Translations under genes and position numbers: made by a program
Source: Planctomycetota bacterium
Lineage (GTDB): Bacteria; Planctomycetota; Planctomycetia; Planctomycetales; Planctomycetaceae
Assembly (NCBI GenBank): GCA_018242525.1
Contig: JAFEBS010000005.1
Location: forward strand, 1-64,000
DNA length: 64,000 nt
Direction: 5' to 3'
Notes under the pieces: generated by a model
Database searches by the model: none
What the model was told of the DNA's origin: nothing
Seen by the model: only the letters and a program-made list of their open reading frames with translations
Shown: one piece after another, positions 44,890-54,666 of the stretch
How the letters are laid out: every line of letters starts with the position of its first letter
Numbering within the stretch: the stretch's first letter is position 1

Positions 44890-47800
44890 TCATTCACTGA
44901 CCTTGAGCCATTGCTGGTCGAGACGCTTTTCTGAGACGGCGACGGCGGTTCCCAGTTCCTGGGCGAACAGGGAAACGCGGAATTCCTCGGTCATCCAACG
45001 ATAGGCTTCCAATTCGGGGTCATAAACGTGTCGATCTCGATGCTGTTTCAGCCGTTCGATCCCGCGCTGCCAGCGCGGCGCGACCAGCGCCATGTTCTGC
45101 AGGTCGCGTTGTCCGGATCCACCCGACAGCTTCTGCAGTCGCATCACGATTGCCCGTGCGTAGCGGGGAAACTGCTGCAGCCATGGCCAGGGAGTGCGGA
45201 CCAGGAATCCGGATGCGAACAACTGCCCCAATTGCGCGTGGATATCCTGCCGGGTTGGCTGCCACTGGGTGGACGCGGTTTTTTCCCAGGTCTTGCGGAT
45301 TTCCAGGAAAGTCTGAAACAGCGGTCCGATCACATGAGCGACCTCCGCCGTCGCGGCGGCCAGCTTGAGTCGCCCCGTGCGCAGGCATTCTCGAAACTGT
45401 GGTTCACTGCGTGGCAATGGCTGGTCCGCCAGAAACGCCCGCTCAGCGACCAGTTCCGTCAGATGCTGTCGGAACGGCAATGGCTGAGGAAACGTCTTGG
45501 ACTGCAGGGTCCAGTTGTTCAACTGTGGAAGAAACTCAATCTGCTGCTTCAACTCGCGGGGAATTGTCAGGCAGATCAGCCTGCGAACTCCGAACCGCAA
45601 CTCGTAATTCGCCCGCAATTGGGCATCGACCAGTCGCAACGAAACGGAATCGTTCTGATCGATCAGCGTGGGATATCCCTTCAAGGGAATCCCACCCCGT
45701 CGGACCTCGACCTCCGGCGGTAATGTCGAAAAATCCCACGTCAGAATCTGATCTCGATTCCAGCGAGGATCATCCACCGACGAAAAGCTCGATGCGGCGA
45801 CCGCGCCGAATTCCTGGCGCAGCGTGGTCAGATCCCGTCCCGCTGCCAGCGTCTTGCCCTGCGAATCCGTGATGCGAATCTGCATCCGCAGGTGGTAAGG
45901 CAACCGGTCTTCCTGGAAGTCACCGCGCGGCACGCTGACTCCAGTCACCACTTCGATCCCGGTCGCAACCGCGTCTGCAAATCCCCCGTCGCCAAAGCGA
46001 ATGACGTCGGCCACGCGCGCCGCCGTTTCGGGAATGGGGACCAGGGTGCGACGCGATTCCTTGGGCAGAGTGCGGATCAACGCTTCAATCTTGTCCTGGA
46101 TCAGACCGGGGACCAGCCAGCCCAGGCGCTGCGAGTCGAGCTGATTCAGGCCCTCCTGCGGAACGGTCACGGTCACGCCGTCGTCATCGGCCCCCGGATC
46201 CAGGCGGTAAGAGAGAGGCAATGAAAGGTCCTGCATCTGGACCACGTCCGGGAATTCCGTCTTCGTGGCCCGGGCCGCCTCTTCTTCGACCAGATCCGAT
46301 TCCGACATCAACAGTCGATGCCGATCTTCGACCGATGCGGTTCGCAACCACTGCACCAGTCGATGTCCATCCATGATGTCGGCCGGAAGTCGCGTGTCGT
46401 AGAACTCGTACTGAACCTCTTCATCCTTCAGGATGCTGCCGCGGCGCGAGCGGGTCTGCAGTTCTTCCAACTGATGAATCAGTTCCTGATTGCGTACCAG
46501 GAACTCCGGCCGTGCCAGCTTGGGTGCCTGCGTATCATCGCCTGTTCCCCATTCGCCAAACACCAGTCCGTGCTGCAAAAACAGCTCACGTGTTTTGACG
46601 GGATCGATTCTCCCATAGCCGACTCGTCGTCGAGGCACGATCAACAGTCCGAACAGCGAAACCTTCTCGAAGGCGGCCACGCCCAGGTTCTCGGCATCCC
46701 AATGAGGTTCACTGTAGCTGCGGCTGAGCAGGTGACCGGCGAGTGGTTCGATCCAGTTTGGATCAATGCGGGCCACCGTTCTCAGGAACCGGCGGGTCGT
46801 TTCGACCAGTTCCGCCGCCACGATCCATTTCGGCTTCTTGCCCAGCGTCCCCGACCCTGGCCACAGGTAAGCCTTCTGGCTGCCTGCCGTCTGGTATTCC
46901 CCCGTTTCCGTTCGCACCGCGATACTCGACAGGAATCCCGTCAGCAACGCGCGATGGATGGCCCCAAAGTCACCTCGACGAACCCAGGGGCCGATCAGTT
47001 CGGCAGAAGTTGGCGTGTTGGCGGCGAGTCTGCTTCTGGCAGGCTGCGTGCGACCCGTGGACTTCTGTTCGGCTGGCTTCTTGTGAGCATTCGCAGCGCG
47101 GGCGACTTCCCCCAGGCAATCCGTGACAATCGTCACCAGTTCGGCGTGCACGTCGATCCATTCCCGCAGGCGAGTCCACGACAGAAAGTTCTGCAGGCAC
47201 GCCTTCCGCAACTGCGAGTGCGACAACTCACTCTTCAGCTTGTGATAAAAATCCCACATCTTCAGGTAGCTGATGAAGTCTGACTCTTCGTCGGCAAATC
47301 GGGCGTGAGCTTCATCCGCCTGTTGCTGCTTTTCCAGCGGACGCTCACGCGGGTCCTGGATTTCCAGGGCCGAGGCGATGATCAGGATCTCACCCAGGCA
47401 ATTTTCTTCGATGGCGGCCCACACAATGCGGGCGATGCGGGGATCGACCGGCAACCGGGATAACTTGCGGCCCAGCGGAGTCAACTCGTGAGTCTCCGTG
47501 ACCGCTCCCAGTTCAAACAGCGTCTTGTAGCCGTCACGAACCGCTTCAGGCTTGGGAGGCTCCAGGAACGGAAATTCTTCAATCGGTCCCAGCCCCAGCG
47601 TCTTTGTCTGCAGAATGACATCTGCGAGGTTGGACCGCAGGATTTCCGGAGCCGTGAATCGTTCCCGCTGAGCGTAATCGTCTTCCGAATACAACCGGAT
47701 GCAGATGCCGGGTCCGATGCGCCCACAGCGACCCGCCCGTTGATCGGCCGATGCACGGGAGATGGCTTCGATCGGTAATCGCTGCAGCTTGGTTTTTGGC

Positions 47801-48930
47801 GAATACCGGCTGATGCGGGCCGTCCCGGTGTCGACGACATACCGAATTCCGGGGACTGTCAACGAGGATTCCGCCACGTTGGTCGCAATGATGATGCGAC
47901 GCGAAGACGACATCTGAAAGACTCGCTGCTGTTCCGCCGCCGACAGACGGGCATAAAGCGGCAGTAAATCCGGCTTCGATCCTCCAAACGTCCGGCCGCG
48001 CAGTGTCTTGGACGCCTCGTGGATTTCACGCTCGGTTGGCATGAACACCAGGACGTCGCCGGGTCCGTACGAGGTCAATTCGGAGATGGCGTTGGCCACC
48101 GCCTGCTGAAGATCGGGCTCATTTCCGTCGTCATCGAGTTCCAGTGGCTGGTACAGAATTTCGACGGGATACGTACGACCAGAAACTTCCAGCACGGGCA
48201 CATGCCCCGCCACCGTCTGGAAGTGATCCGCAAACCGCTGGGCGTCGATCGTGGCCGAGGTGATGATGACCTTCAGCTCGCGGCGTTGACCGACCAGCCG
48301 ATGCAGGTAGCCGAGCAGGAAGTCGATGTTCAGCGACCGTTCATGTGCTTCATCGACGATGATGGTGTCATACTGATCGAGCCAGTGATCATGCTGGGTT
48401 TCCGCCAGCAGGATTCCGTCGGTCATCAACTTGATGTACGTCTGGGCGGACGTCGAGTCGGCAAACCGGACTTTGAAGCCCACTTCGCGTCCAATGGACA
48501 CGTTCAATTCTTCTGCGATGCGAGTCGCCACCGAACGAGCGGCGATCCGGCGCGGTTGCGTGTGGCCGATCAGACCATCCACGCCACGTCCCAGTTCCAG
48601 GCAGATTTTCGGCAATTGGGTCGACTTCCCCGACCCCGTTTCGCCGCACAGGACCACCACTCGGTGATCGCGGATGGCCGCTGCAATCTCGTCACGTCGC
48701 TGGCAGACGGGAAGCAGATCGTCATATTTGGGGATCGGCCGGGCCGTCCAGCGCTGCTCGCGAAGTTGGCAGGACCGATCCAGGGCAGTCCGAAACTTGA
48801 CGAGGTGCTGATCGTGCGGTCGGCCGGCGCGCAGAGCTTCCTGGATCCCACGCCACTGCCGACGCAGCCGATGTCGGTCTATCAGCAGGGTGCGGGCAAG
48901 TGCCTGTTCAATTTCGGCCGAAGCTGTCAT
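44890..48930 (-). CDS. hrpA: HrpA-type DEAH-box RNA helicase
   Basis: 1346 aa from the ATG at 48930, near the size of E. coli HrpA (1300). Motif I 'GETGSGKSTQ', motif II 'DEAH', motif III 'SAT', motif VI 'QRAGRCGR', then the helicase-associated HA2 and OB-fold regions ('IRLYSEDDYAQRERFTAPEI' and the large C-terminal DUF3418-like part). The protein unwinds RNA; HrpA has been tied to mRNA processing and ribosome rescue in other bacteria. The DEAD-box gene lies about 200 bases downstream and may share the transcript. Confidence 0.94.
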   Translation of the reverse strand: MTASAEIEQALARTLLIDRHRLRRQWRGIQEALRAGRPHDQHLVKFRTALDRSCQLREQRWTARPIPKYDDLLPVCQRRDEIAAAIRDHRVVVLCGETGSGKSTQLPKICLELGRGVDGLIGHTQPRRIAARSVATRIAEELNVSIGREVGFKVRFADSTSAQTYIKLMTDGILLAETQHDHWLDQYDTIIVDEAHERSLNIDFLLGYLHRLVGQRRELKVIITSATIDAQRFADHFQTVAGHVPVLEVSGRTYPVEILYQPLELDDDGNEPDLQQAVANAISELTSYGPGDVLVFMPTEREIHEASKTLRGRTFGGSKPDLLPLYARLSAAEQQRVFQMSSSRRIIIATNVAESSLTVPGIRYVVDTGTARISRYSPKTKLQRLPIEAISRASADQRAGRCGRIGPGICIRLYSEDDYAQRERFTAPEILRSNLADVILQTKTLGLGPIEEFPFLEPPKPEAVRDGYKTLFELGAVTETHELTPLGRKLSRLPVDPRIARIVWAAIEENCLGEILIIASALEIQDPRERPLEKQQQADEAHARFADEESDFISYLKMWDFYHKLKSELSHSQLRKACLQNFLSWTRLREWIDVHAELVTIVTDCLGEVARAANAHKKPAEQKSTGRTQPARSRLAANTPTSAELIGPWVRRGDFGAIHRALLTGFLSSIAVRTETGEYQTAGSQKAYLWPGSGTLGKKPKWIVAAELVETTRRFLRTVARIDPNWIEPLAGHLLSRSYSEPHWDAENLGVAAFEKVSLFGLLIVPRRRVGYGRIDPVKTRELFLQHGLVFGEWGTGDDTQAPKLARPEFLVRNQELIHQLEELQTRSRRGSILKDEEVQYEFYDTRLPADIMDGHRLVQWLRTASVEDRHRLLMSESDLVEEEAARATKTEFPDVVQMQDLSLPLSYRLDPGADDDGVTVTVPQEGLNQLDSQRLGWLVPGLIQDKIEALIRTLPKESRRTLVPIPETAARVADVIRFGDGGFADAVATGIEVVTGVSVPRGDFQEDRLPYHLRMQIRITDSQGKTLAAGRDLTTLRQEFGAVAASSFSSVDDPRWNRDQILTWDFSTLPPEVEVRRGGIPLKGYPTLIDQNDSVSLRLVDAQLRANYELRFGVRRLICLTIPRELKQQIEFLPQLNNWTLQSKTFPQPLPFRQHLTELVAERAFLADQPLPRSEPQFRECLRTGRLKLAAATAEVAHVIGPLFQTFLEIRKTWEKTASTQWQPTRQDIHAQLGQLFASGFLVRTPWPWLQQFPRYARAIVMRLQKLSGGSGQRDLQNMALVAPRWQRGIERLKQHRDRHVYDPELEAYRWMTEEFRVSLFAQELGTAVAVSEKRLDQQWLKVSE

Positions 48931-49346
48931 GGCTCCAGATCTTACAGTCAGAACTTTGACGTTGGATGATCGGAAAACGAATTCGTATTGTACCGAGGAG
49001 TCCGACAAAGCGGGACCCGGTCAGGTTCACCAGAAACTGCGCCTGGCAAATCCATGCGAGCCGAGTCTGACAGACCACAAACCGACCGCAATGCGACTCA
49101 TTTTGAGGCAACCAACTGCAATGCCTGTTGCGTTTGATTCGATTCCTGACCCCCTACTGAATTCAAATCCGTCTGAGGTGCGATCTATACAGCCTGACAA
49201 TACTGTTGATCGGTATAGCAGGCATCAGCAGGCAGCCAAGGCTGGAATCACACGGTTTTACTCAACAGCTCCCCGGAATCTGTGTTACGTTCCATTATCG
49301 ACGTGAGAAATCCCGGTGTTTTCCCTCAACTGCCGACCGTTCCATC
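48931..49346. other. Divergent intergenic region, hrpA / AAA+ ATPase
   Basis: About 416 bases between two divergent genes. It must hold both promoters. The GACAATACTG...TATAGC stretch near 49190-49220 is AT-richer than its surroundings but gives no clear promoter. No RNA gene or repeat was seen. Confidence 0.4.
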
Positions 49347-50807
49347 ATGATTGAATCGTCACGAGGACTGTCCCCGATCGACCTACTGGCGGAGCTGTCG
49401 TTGGACGGCCTGGCCAATGGGGGATTGAGTGAACAGAAATTCGCCGGCGAACATTTGGTGGAATCCATGGTCAGCGCGCCCCCACGGCAAACACTTCCAG
49501 CGGCAGAACTTCCCAAGTCACACGAGCTTCGGAAACTCGATGCGGCCGAATTCATTCCACGCGAACCAGACCGGATCGAGAATGTCGGACTTTCGTCGGA
49601 AGAAATCGAGCGCCTGATTCTGAAGTATCTGCTGGCACGAGGGTCGACCGAAGGTCGACGGGTGGCCCAGAATCTGTGCCTGCCGTTCGGACTACTGGCT
49701 CCGATTTTCAATGATTTGAAGACGCTGCAACTGGTGGCCTATCGAAATTCCACCTCGATTGGCGACTACGAGTACATCCTGACGGACGTGGGGCGGGAAC
49801 GGGCCCGGCGATACAGTGAGGAATGTACTTACTTCGGTGCTGCGCCGGTCTCACTCAAGGACTATGTCGATTCGGTCAAGGCACAGACGATCACCAACTT
49901 CAATGCCACGGCGGCGGATCTGAGGAAGGCATTTGGGGATCTGATCATCAATGAGGGGATGCTGCGACGTCTTGGCCCCGCCATCAATTCCGGACGCGGA
50001 ATGTTTCTGTTCGGCCCCCCGGGGAACGGCAAAACGAGCATCGCGGAGCGGATCACGAACTGTTTTGGTTCCACGATCTACATTCCCAAGGCAATCGGAG
50101 TGGACGGAGAAATCATTCGAGTCTTTGATCCCGCCGTTCATGAGCGGGTGGCTGACAAGCCGAACACCGGTGGCTTCATGAACGATTTCAAGGTAGATTC
50201 GCGCTGGGTCAAGGTTCGTCGACCAACGGTGATTGCCGGTGGTGAATTGACGATGGCAGAACTGGAAATCCGGCTGAACCAGGCGACCAAAATCTGCGAA
50301 GCACCCATCCAGTTGAAAAGCAATTGCGGAACCCTGGTCATCGACGATTTTGGCCGCCAGCGGATGCCCGTCGTTGAACTGCTGAACCGCTGGATCGTCC
50401 CCCTGGAAAAGCGGTACGACTTCCTGAGTGTCCCGTGCGGGAAACGCATCCAGGTCCCGTTCGATCAAATGATCATCTTCTCCACAAATCTGGAACCCCG
50501 GGAACTGGTGGACGCCGCGTTCCTGCGTCGAATTCCGTACAAGATCGCCGTCCCGGATCCGACGCTGGAAGAGTTTCACAAGCTGTTTGCACTCGTCGGC
50601 AACCAGTTGGGTTTTACGTATGATAAACGAGCGGTCGATTACCTGATTGCCAGGCATTACGCACCCACCCGCCGCCCGCTTCGCGCCTGCCAACCCCGCG
50701 ACATCCTGCTGCAGGTCAAATACTTCTGCCAATACCTGGGCCACCCTCCTCAGTTGACTCCAGATGCCCTCGATTTCGCCTGCGAAACCTATTTCTCGGT
50801 GATGTAA
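49347..50807 (+). CDS. AAA+ ATPase with winged-helix N-terminal domain
   Basis: 486 aa from the ATG at 49347. The N-terminal 150 residues hold a helical/winged-helix-like part ('[19 protein letters not shown]', '[17 protein letters not shown]'). The ATPase core begins near 215: Walker A GPPGNGKT (223-230), Walker B 'LVIDDFG' (Asp333-Asp334), sensor 1 near Asn381 and an arginine-finger-like '[10 protein letters not shown]'. It resembles the MoxR/RuvB-like single-ring AAA+ class rather than a protease. The partner is unknown; it does not sit in an operon and converges head-on with the beta-lactamase-type gene, with 4 bases between stops. Confidence 0.8.
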   Translation: MIESSRGLSPIDLLAELSLDGLANGGLSEQKFAGEHLVESMVSAPPRQTLPAAELPKSHELRKLDAAEFIPREPDRIENVGLSSEEIERLILKYLLARGSTEGRRVAQNLCLPFGLLAPIFNDLKTLQLVAYRNSTSIGDYEYILTDVGRERARRYSEECTYFGAAPVSLKDYVDSVKAQTITNFNATAADLRKAFGDLIINEGMLRRLGPAINSGRGMFLFGPPGNGKTSIAERITNCFGSTIYIPKAIGVDGEIIRVFDPAVHERVADKPNTGGFMNDFKVDSRWVKVRRPTVIAGGELTMAELEIRLNQATKICEAPIQLKSNCGTLVIDDFGRQRMPVVELLNRWIVPLEKRYDFLSVPCGKRIQVPFDQMIIFSTNLEPRELVDAAFLRRIPYKIAVPDPTLEEFHKLFALVGNQLGFTYDKRAVDYLIARHYAPTRRPLRACQPRDILLQVKYFCQYLGHPPQLTPDALDFACETYFSVM

Positions 50808-50811
50808 TTGA

Positions 50812-51915
50812 TCAATCTGCCGCCGCGATGCGATTGGCGGCAAGATCACGAGGGTGAGGGCTGAGGGCTCGGGCAGGGAGTGACGTCAGGACAACGCAGA
50901 TCGTTTCGGTGGCCGGGTCGGCCCAGGCGATGGTTCCCGTCGAGCCGGTGTGGCCGAACGCTTTTTCGGAACAGCCGGGGCTGCCTGCGGACGCACCAAC
51001 GTTAAAGCCCAGCCCGCGCGCCGTCAGATTTGGCGGATTCTGATTGGTGGTCATCAGCCGGGCCGTTGTGGGTTTGACGACCTTTCCTTTCTCAAACAGG
51101 AATTCGGCAAGGACTCGGCCGATGTCCGGGGCGGAACAGTGGGTGCCGCCCCACGGGGCGCCGAGTTTGCGCCAGTAGGGACTATTCCAATCCCAACTGG
51201 TGGCGTTCGGGTCACCGGCCCCCGATTCGGGTGCCGCATGCTCGGTCTGGCAACGGACCATGTCCCCGATCGCGAATCGCCCCAATCCCTGTGCGGAATA
51301 CTTGAGCCCCAGCGGTTGAAAGACAGTGCGATCGACCAGTTCGAGGATCCCGATTCCGCTGACCAGTTCTGCCACGTGCGTCGCCAGCAGGATGGCCATG
51401 CTGGAATACTGATACCTGGTCCCCGGCTCGAACAACAGTGGCGTCCGAATGGCACCTTGCACAAAGTCCGGCAGCCCGGCATGGGACGCACGCAGCCTGG
51501 CGTTTTCGGCCAGTTGATCGGGCAACCCGGAAACGTGGGTCAGCAGATGCCGCAACGTCACCTGGTCCCGTCCGTCACCCTGGAATTGAGGCAGATATTT
51601 TTTGACGGGATCGTCCAGCCCAAACTTCTTCTGGTCGTAAAGAGTCATCAAGGCGGTGACACAGATCGGCTTGGAGATTGACCCCAACAGAAACATGGCG
51701 TGCTCGGACTTCGCCTGGCCGAAGTGTTGAGTGAACGATGCGGTGCCCTGTGACACAAACATCACCGCCGATTTCACCTGACCGCTCGACGTGACTTTCG
51801 CAAGCACGGCGGCGGCTTCATCCAGCCGCTTTTGTCGGAGAGCGGCGAATAACGGGGTCGCGAACGCCGTCGCCAGTCCGCACTGCAGGAACGTTCGTCG
51901 CCGCATCTGGAACAT
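50812..51915 (-). CDS. Serine hydrolase, class C beta-lactamase fold
   Basis: 367 aa with a strong AGGAG site before 51915. A Tat-like signal (RRRTFLQCGLATAFATPL) suggests export in folded form. Active-site SxxK is Ser79-Ile-Ser-Lys82 in 'FLLGSISKP'; the second motif is Tyr170-Ser-Ser172, so Ser replaces the usual Asn; 'HTGSTG' near the end takes the place of KTG. These features fit the esterase/DD-peptidase branch (EstB, AmpH) rather than a true AmpC. Substrate is unknown. It is followed by the class IV aminotransferase on the same strand 24 bases further upstream. Confidence 0.88.
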   Translation of the reverse strand: MFQMRRRTFLQCGLATAFATPLFAALRQKRLDEAAAVLAKVTSSGQVKSAVMFVSQGTASFTQHFGQAKSEHAMFLLGSISKPICVTALMTLYDQKKFGLDDPVKKYLPQFQGDGRDQVTLRHLLTHVSGLPDQLAENARLRASHAGLPDFVQGAIRTPLLFEPGTRYQYSSMAILLATHVAELVSGIGILELVDRTVFQPLGLKYSAQGLGRFAIGDMVRCQTEHAAPESGAGDPNATSWDWNSPYWRKLGAPWGGTHCSAPDIGRVLAEFLFEKGKVVKPTTARLMTTNQNPPNLTARGLGFNVGASAGSPGCSEKAFGHTGSTGTIAWADPATETICVVLTSLPARALSPHPRDLAANRIAAAD

Positions 51916-51939
51916 TGCTGAACTCCTTTGATCTTCATC

Positions 51940-52860
51940 TCAGTCCGCGTTGCGATGTTGCATCTGTTCGACAATATCGACTCCCACCGCCGAACCCCAG
52001 GCTGTGATCAATCGCTGGAAGACCGGACCCGGTTTGCCGGATCCGATGGGAGCGCAATTGAATCGCGTGACAGGGAGCAGGCAGTGTGGAGTGGATGTCA
52101 GAAAGGCTTCATCCGCGTGGGTCAGATCATCGGGTGTGACCGGTCCGTACACGAATCCAATTCCCATGGATGCCGCCAGTTCGGCGAGGTAGTTGCGACT
52201 GACCCCGTGCAGCACGTGGACCGCAGGTGTGATGATCGTATTGCCGTCGACAACACAAAGGTTTCCAGTGGCGGTTTCGGTCAATCGGCCAACGTCGTCC
52301 CGAAGAATCGCCATGGCACCGGAATCGATCTGCCTGGCTTCCCGCGCCGCCAGGTGCCAGTGCAACCGGCTGCGGTGTTTGACTCGCGAGTCGATCACGT
52401 CATCGGGAATGCTTCGGGTGTTCACCGTAACCAGATGCAGTCCGGTACGGTAGCTGTCGGCCCACAACTCGAACGGGAGCGGAAAGGTGTGGACACAAAC
52501 CGTGGGGGATTTGTCGTAGCCGGAACGTCCGACATAGGTCAGGTTCTGCCCTGCCGTGACAAAGATGACTAATCCCAGTTCCTGCCAGTCCGAGACAAGC
52601 TTCAAATTGACCTGAATGACATGGGCGCAAATCTGACGCAGGTCAGCGATCGTCAGGCCGGTCTCGAAACCGACGTATGCCAGGGACTGGGCCAGCCGAT
52701 CCAGATGCTGATCGAGCCGGAAAGGGACGTGCTGGAAGGTTCGAACCATTTCTGTGACGGTCATGCCTCCCACGATCCCCAGGTCGAAGACATGCAGATT
52801 CGCGTCCGCAATCGGAAGGTATCGACCGTTCAGATAAGCGATGGGAGGTGAGTTGCTCAT
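51940..52860 (-). CDS. Class IV aminotransferase
   Basis: 306 aa from the ATG at 52860; a TTG at 52872 is possible. Fold type IV PLP enzyme, with 'VFDLGIVGGMTVTEMVRTFQHVPF' near the N-terminus, the lysine in 'DSRVKHRSRLHWHLA' and 'LTETATGNLCVVDGN'. It differs from the ilvE-like protein 18 kb away, so this window carries two distinct members. It could be a D-amino-acid or ADC-lyase-type enzyme, or a branched-chain isozyme; sequence alone does not decide. It starts 18 bases after the UxaA-type gene, which suggests an operon. Confidence 0.85.
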   Translation of the reverse strand: MSNSPPIAYLNGRYLPIADANLHVFDLGIVGGMTVTEMVRTFQHVPFRLDQHLDRLAQSLAYVGFETGLTIADLRQICAHVIQVNLKLVSDWQELGLVIFVTAGQNLTYVGRSGYDKSPTVCVHTFPLPFELWADSYRTGLHLVTVNTRSIPDDVIDSRVKHRSRLHWHLAAREARQIDSGAMAILRDDVGRLTETATGNLCVVDGNTIITPAVHVLHGVSRNYLAELAASMGIGFVYGPVTPDDLTHADEAFLTSTPHCLLPVTRFNCAPIGSGKPGPVFQRLITAWGSAVGVDIVEQMQHRNAD

Positions 52861-52878
52861 AGCAAGATTCAATGTGAT

Positions 52879-54423
52879 TTACGTGATCGGTCCGTAGGTC
52901 CACGGGCAGAATTCTTCGTCACCAATTCCCTGGGCTTCGCTTTTTGTCTGCTTCCCACTGGCCACAGCCACGACTTCTTCGAAGATTTCGCGTCCGACGT
53001 CTTCGATGGTGGCGCCATCCAGGATGCGACCGGCGTTGATGTCCATGTCGTCGATCATGCGTTCGTACATCGGCGTGTTCGTCGAAATCTTGATCGTCGG
53101 AACCGGTTTGCAGCCATAGCAACTGCCGCGGCCTGTTGTGAAGCAGCAGACGTTCGCGCCGCCGGCAACCATGCCAGTGACAGATGCCGGGTCATATCCA
53201 GGAGTGTCCATGATGACGAACCCCTTCTCTCTGACAGCCTCGGCATACTTGTAGACGGCACGCAGGGCGGTGGTCCCACCCTTGGCGATGGCACCCAGCG
53301 ACTTTTCGTAAATCGTCGTCAATCCGCCCTTCTTGTTGCCGACCGAGGGATTGATATCAATCCGTTCCCCAAACTTCGCCGTGTATTCAATCCACCAGCG
53401 GATCCGTTCGAGCAACGCTTCGCCGACTTCGCGTGAGGCCGCGCGGCGCGTCAGCAGATGTTCACCACCGTAGATCTCGGTGACTTCGCTCAGGATCGCC
53501 GTTCCCCCGTGCGCCACCAGCAGGTCGCTGCAGAAGCCAAGTGCCGGGTTGGCGGTCGTTCCACTGTTGCCATCACTGCCGCCACATTCCAGACCGAGCA
53601 TGATTTCGGAGACGGGAATCGGGACACGCTGAGCCTTGTTGACTTCTGGCAGCAGGTCCCGGATGGCGGCCACCGCTTTCGCGACGGTCTTGGCCACTCC
53701 GCCCTGTTCCTGAATGTTCATCACCAGCGGCGCCGTCCTGGAGCTGGATGCCCCCCCCAACTGGATCAGTCCCCCGTTTTCCATCAGAAATGACGCTTGG
53801 GCAGTTTCGCAGCCTAGACCAAGCACGATGTACGCCGCGATGTTGGGATGACGGGCAAATCCGGCCAGTGTGCGAGTCAACTGCTTGTGGTCTTCGCCAC
53901 CGTACGCCATGGCGCAGCCCCCCTTGTGAACCAACGGGACGACGCCGTCAACGTTTTCAAACTGTTCCAGCAGGGCTGTGTCAAACTTCTGGGCCGCGTA
54001 CTTGGAGGCCGTGGCTGAACAGTTAACCGTGCTGATGATCCCGATGTAGTTGCGCGTTGCCGCGCGTCCATCCGGACGGCGATAGCCCAGGAATGTCCGT
54101 CCGGTGATGGGCGTCGGTGGTGCGGGGACTTCGGAGCAGAACGCGTAGTCCAAGCTCAGTTCACCCGCCGTCACATTGTGGACATGCACCCAACTGCCCA
54201 CCGGAATACTGGTCGCTGCAAATCCAATGGTCTGGCCGAATTTCTTGATCGGTTGGCCGGCTTCGATCGGCCGCAAAGAGATCTTGTGACCAAGGTCGAC
54301 GGTTTCACGGGCCGTCACCTCGCTGGATCCGTCGACAGCCAACGTTGTTCCCTCCGGAATACGACGAGCCGCAACAGCAATATTGTCATCGGGATGCAGA
54401 CGAACGAACGGAGCAGTGGACAT
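52879..54423 (-). CDS. UxaA/GarD-family sugar-acid dehydratase
   Basis: 514 aa from the ATG at 54423 (GAGG upstream, 5 bases). Residues about 1-95 form a SAF domain; the rest is the D-galactarate dehydratase/altronate hydrolase core. Conserved cysteine segments 'HKGGCAMAYGG', 'LGLGCETAQ', 'LGLECGGSDG' and 'RGSCYGCKPVPTIK' fit the metal site. The family removes water from altronate or galactarate in hexuronate catabolism. Other uxa genes are not in the window, so the substrate is an inference. It heads a likely operon with the class IV aminotransferase and the beta-lactamase-fold gene. Confidence 0.9.
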   Translation of the reverse strand: MSTAPFVRLHPDDNIAVAARRIPEGTTLAVDGSSEVTARETVDLGHKISLRPIEAGQPIKKFGQTIGFAATSIPVGSWVHVHNVTAGELSLDYAFCSEVPAPPTPITGRTFLGYRRPDGRAATRNYIGIISTVNCSATASKYAAQKFDTALLEQFENVDGVVPLVHKGGCAMAYGGEDHKQLTRTLAGFARHPNIAAYIVLGLGCETAQASFLMENGGLIQLGGASSSRTAPLVMNIQEQGGVAKTVAKAVAAIRDLLPEVNKAQRVPIPVSEIMLGLECGGSDGNSGTTANPALGFCSDLLVAHGGTAILSEVTEIYGGEHLLTRRAASREVGEALLERIRWWIEYTAKFGERIDINPSVGNKKGGLTTIYEKSLGAIAKGGTTALRAVYKYAEAVREKGFVIMDTPGYDPASVTGMVAGGANVCCFTTGRGSCYGCKPVPTIKISTNTPMYERMIDDMDINAGRILDGATIEDVGREIFEEVVAVASGKQTKSEAQGIGDEEFCPWTYGPIT

Positions 54424-54666
54424 GGGGGCCTCGCTACGAGTACTCAAAACCGGATTGGAGAGTATTCGTTTTACAGGCGAGCGGCAATCCTCACCCTCGG
54501 CAGCCCATTACCCACTTCAGGCTGAAGTCTGGCCAATGCCTGAAAGCTCTCGAATTTGCACAGATTTCTTTGTAACTTCACAAGAACTCAATTTTCGATG
54601 ATCTCAGGAACGGTGTTCAAACGTGAAGACTCAACAGGATCAACGTGACGCGGAAAAGGTTTGTGC

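Noticed and set aside
50812..51915. Resistance-type AmpC beta-lactamase
   Set aside because: The YxN motif is YSS and the KTG motif is replaced by HTG, which suits an esterase or DD-peptidase relative better than a resistance enzyme.
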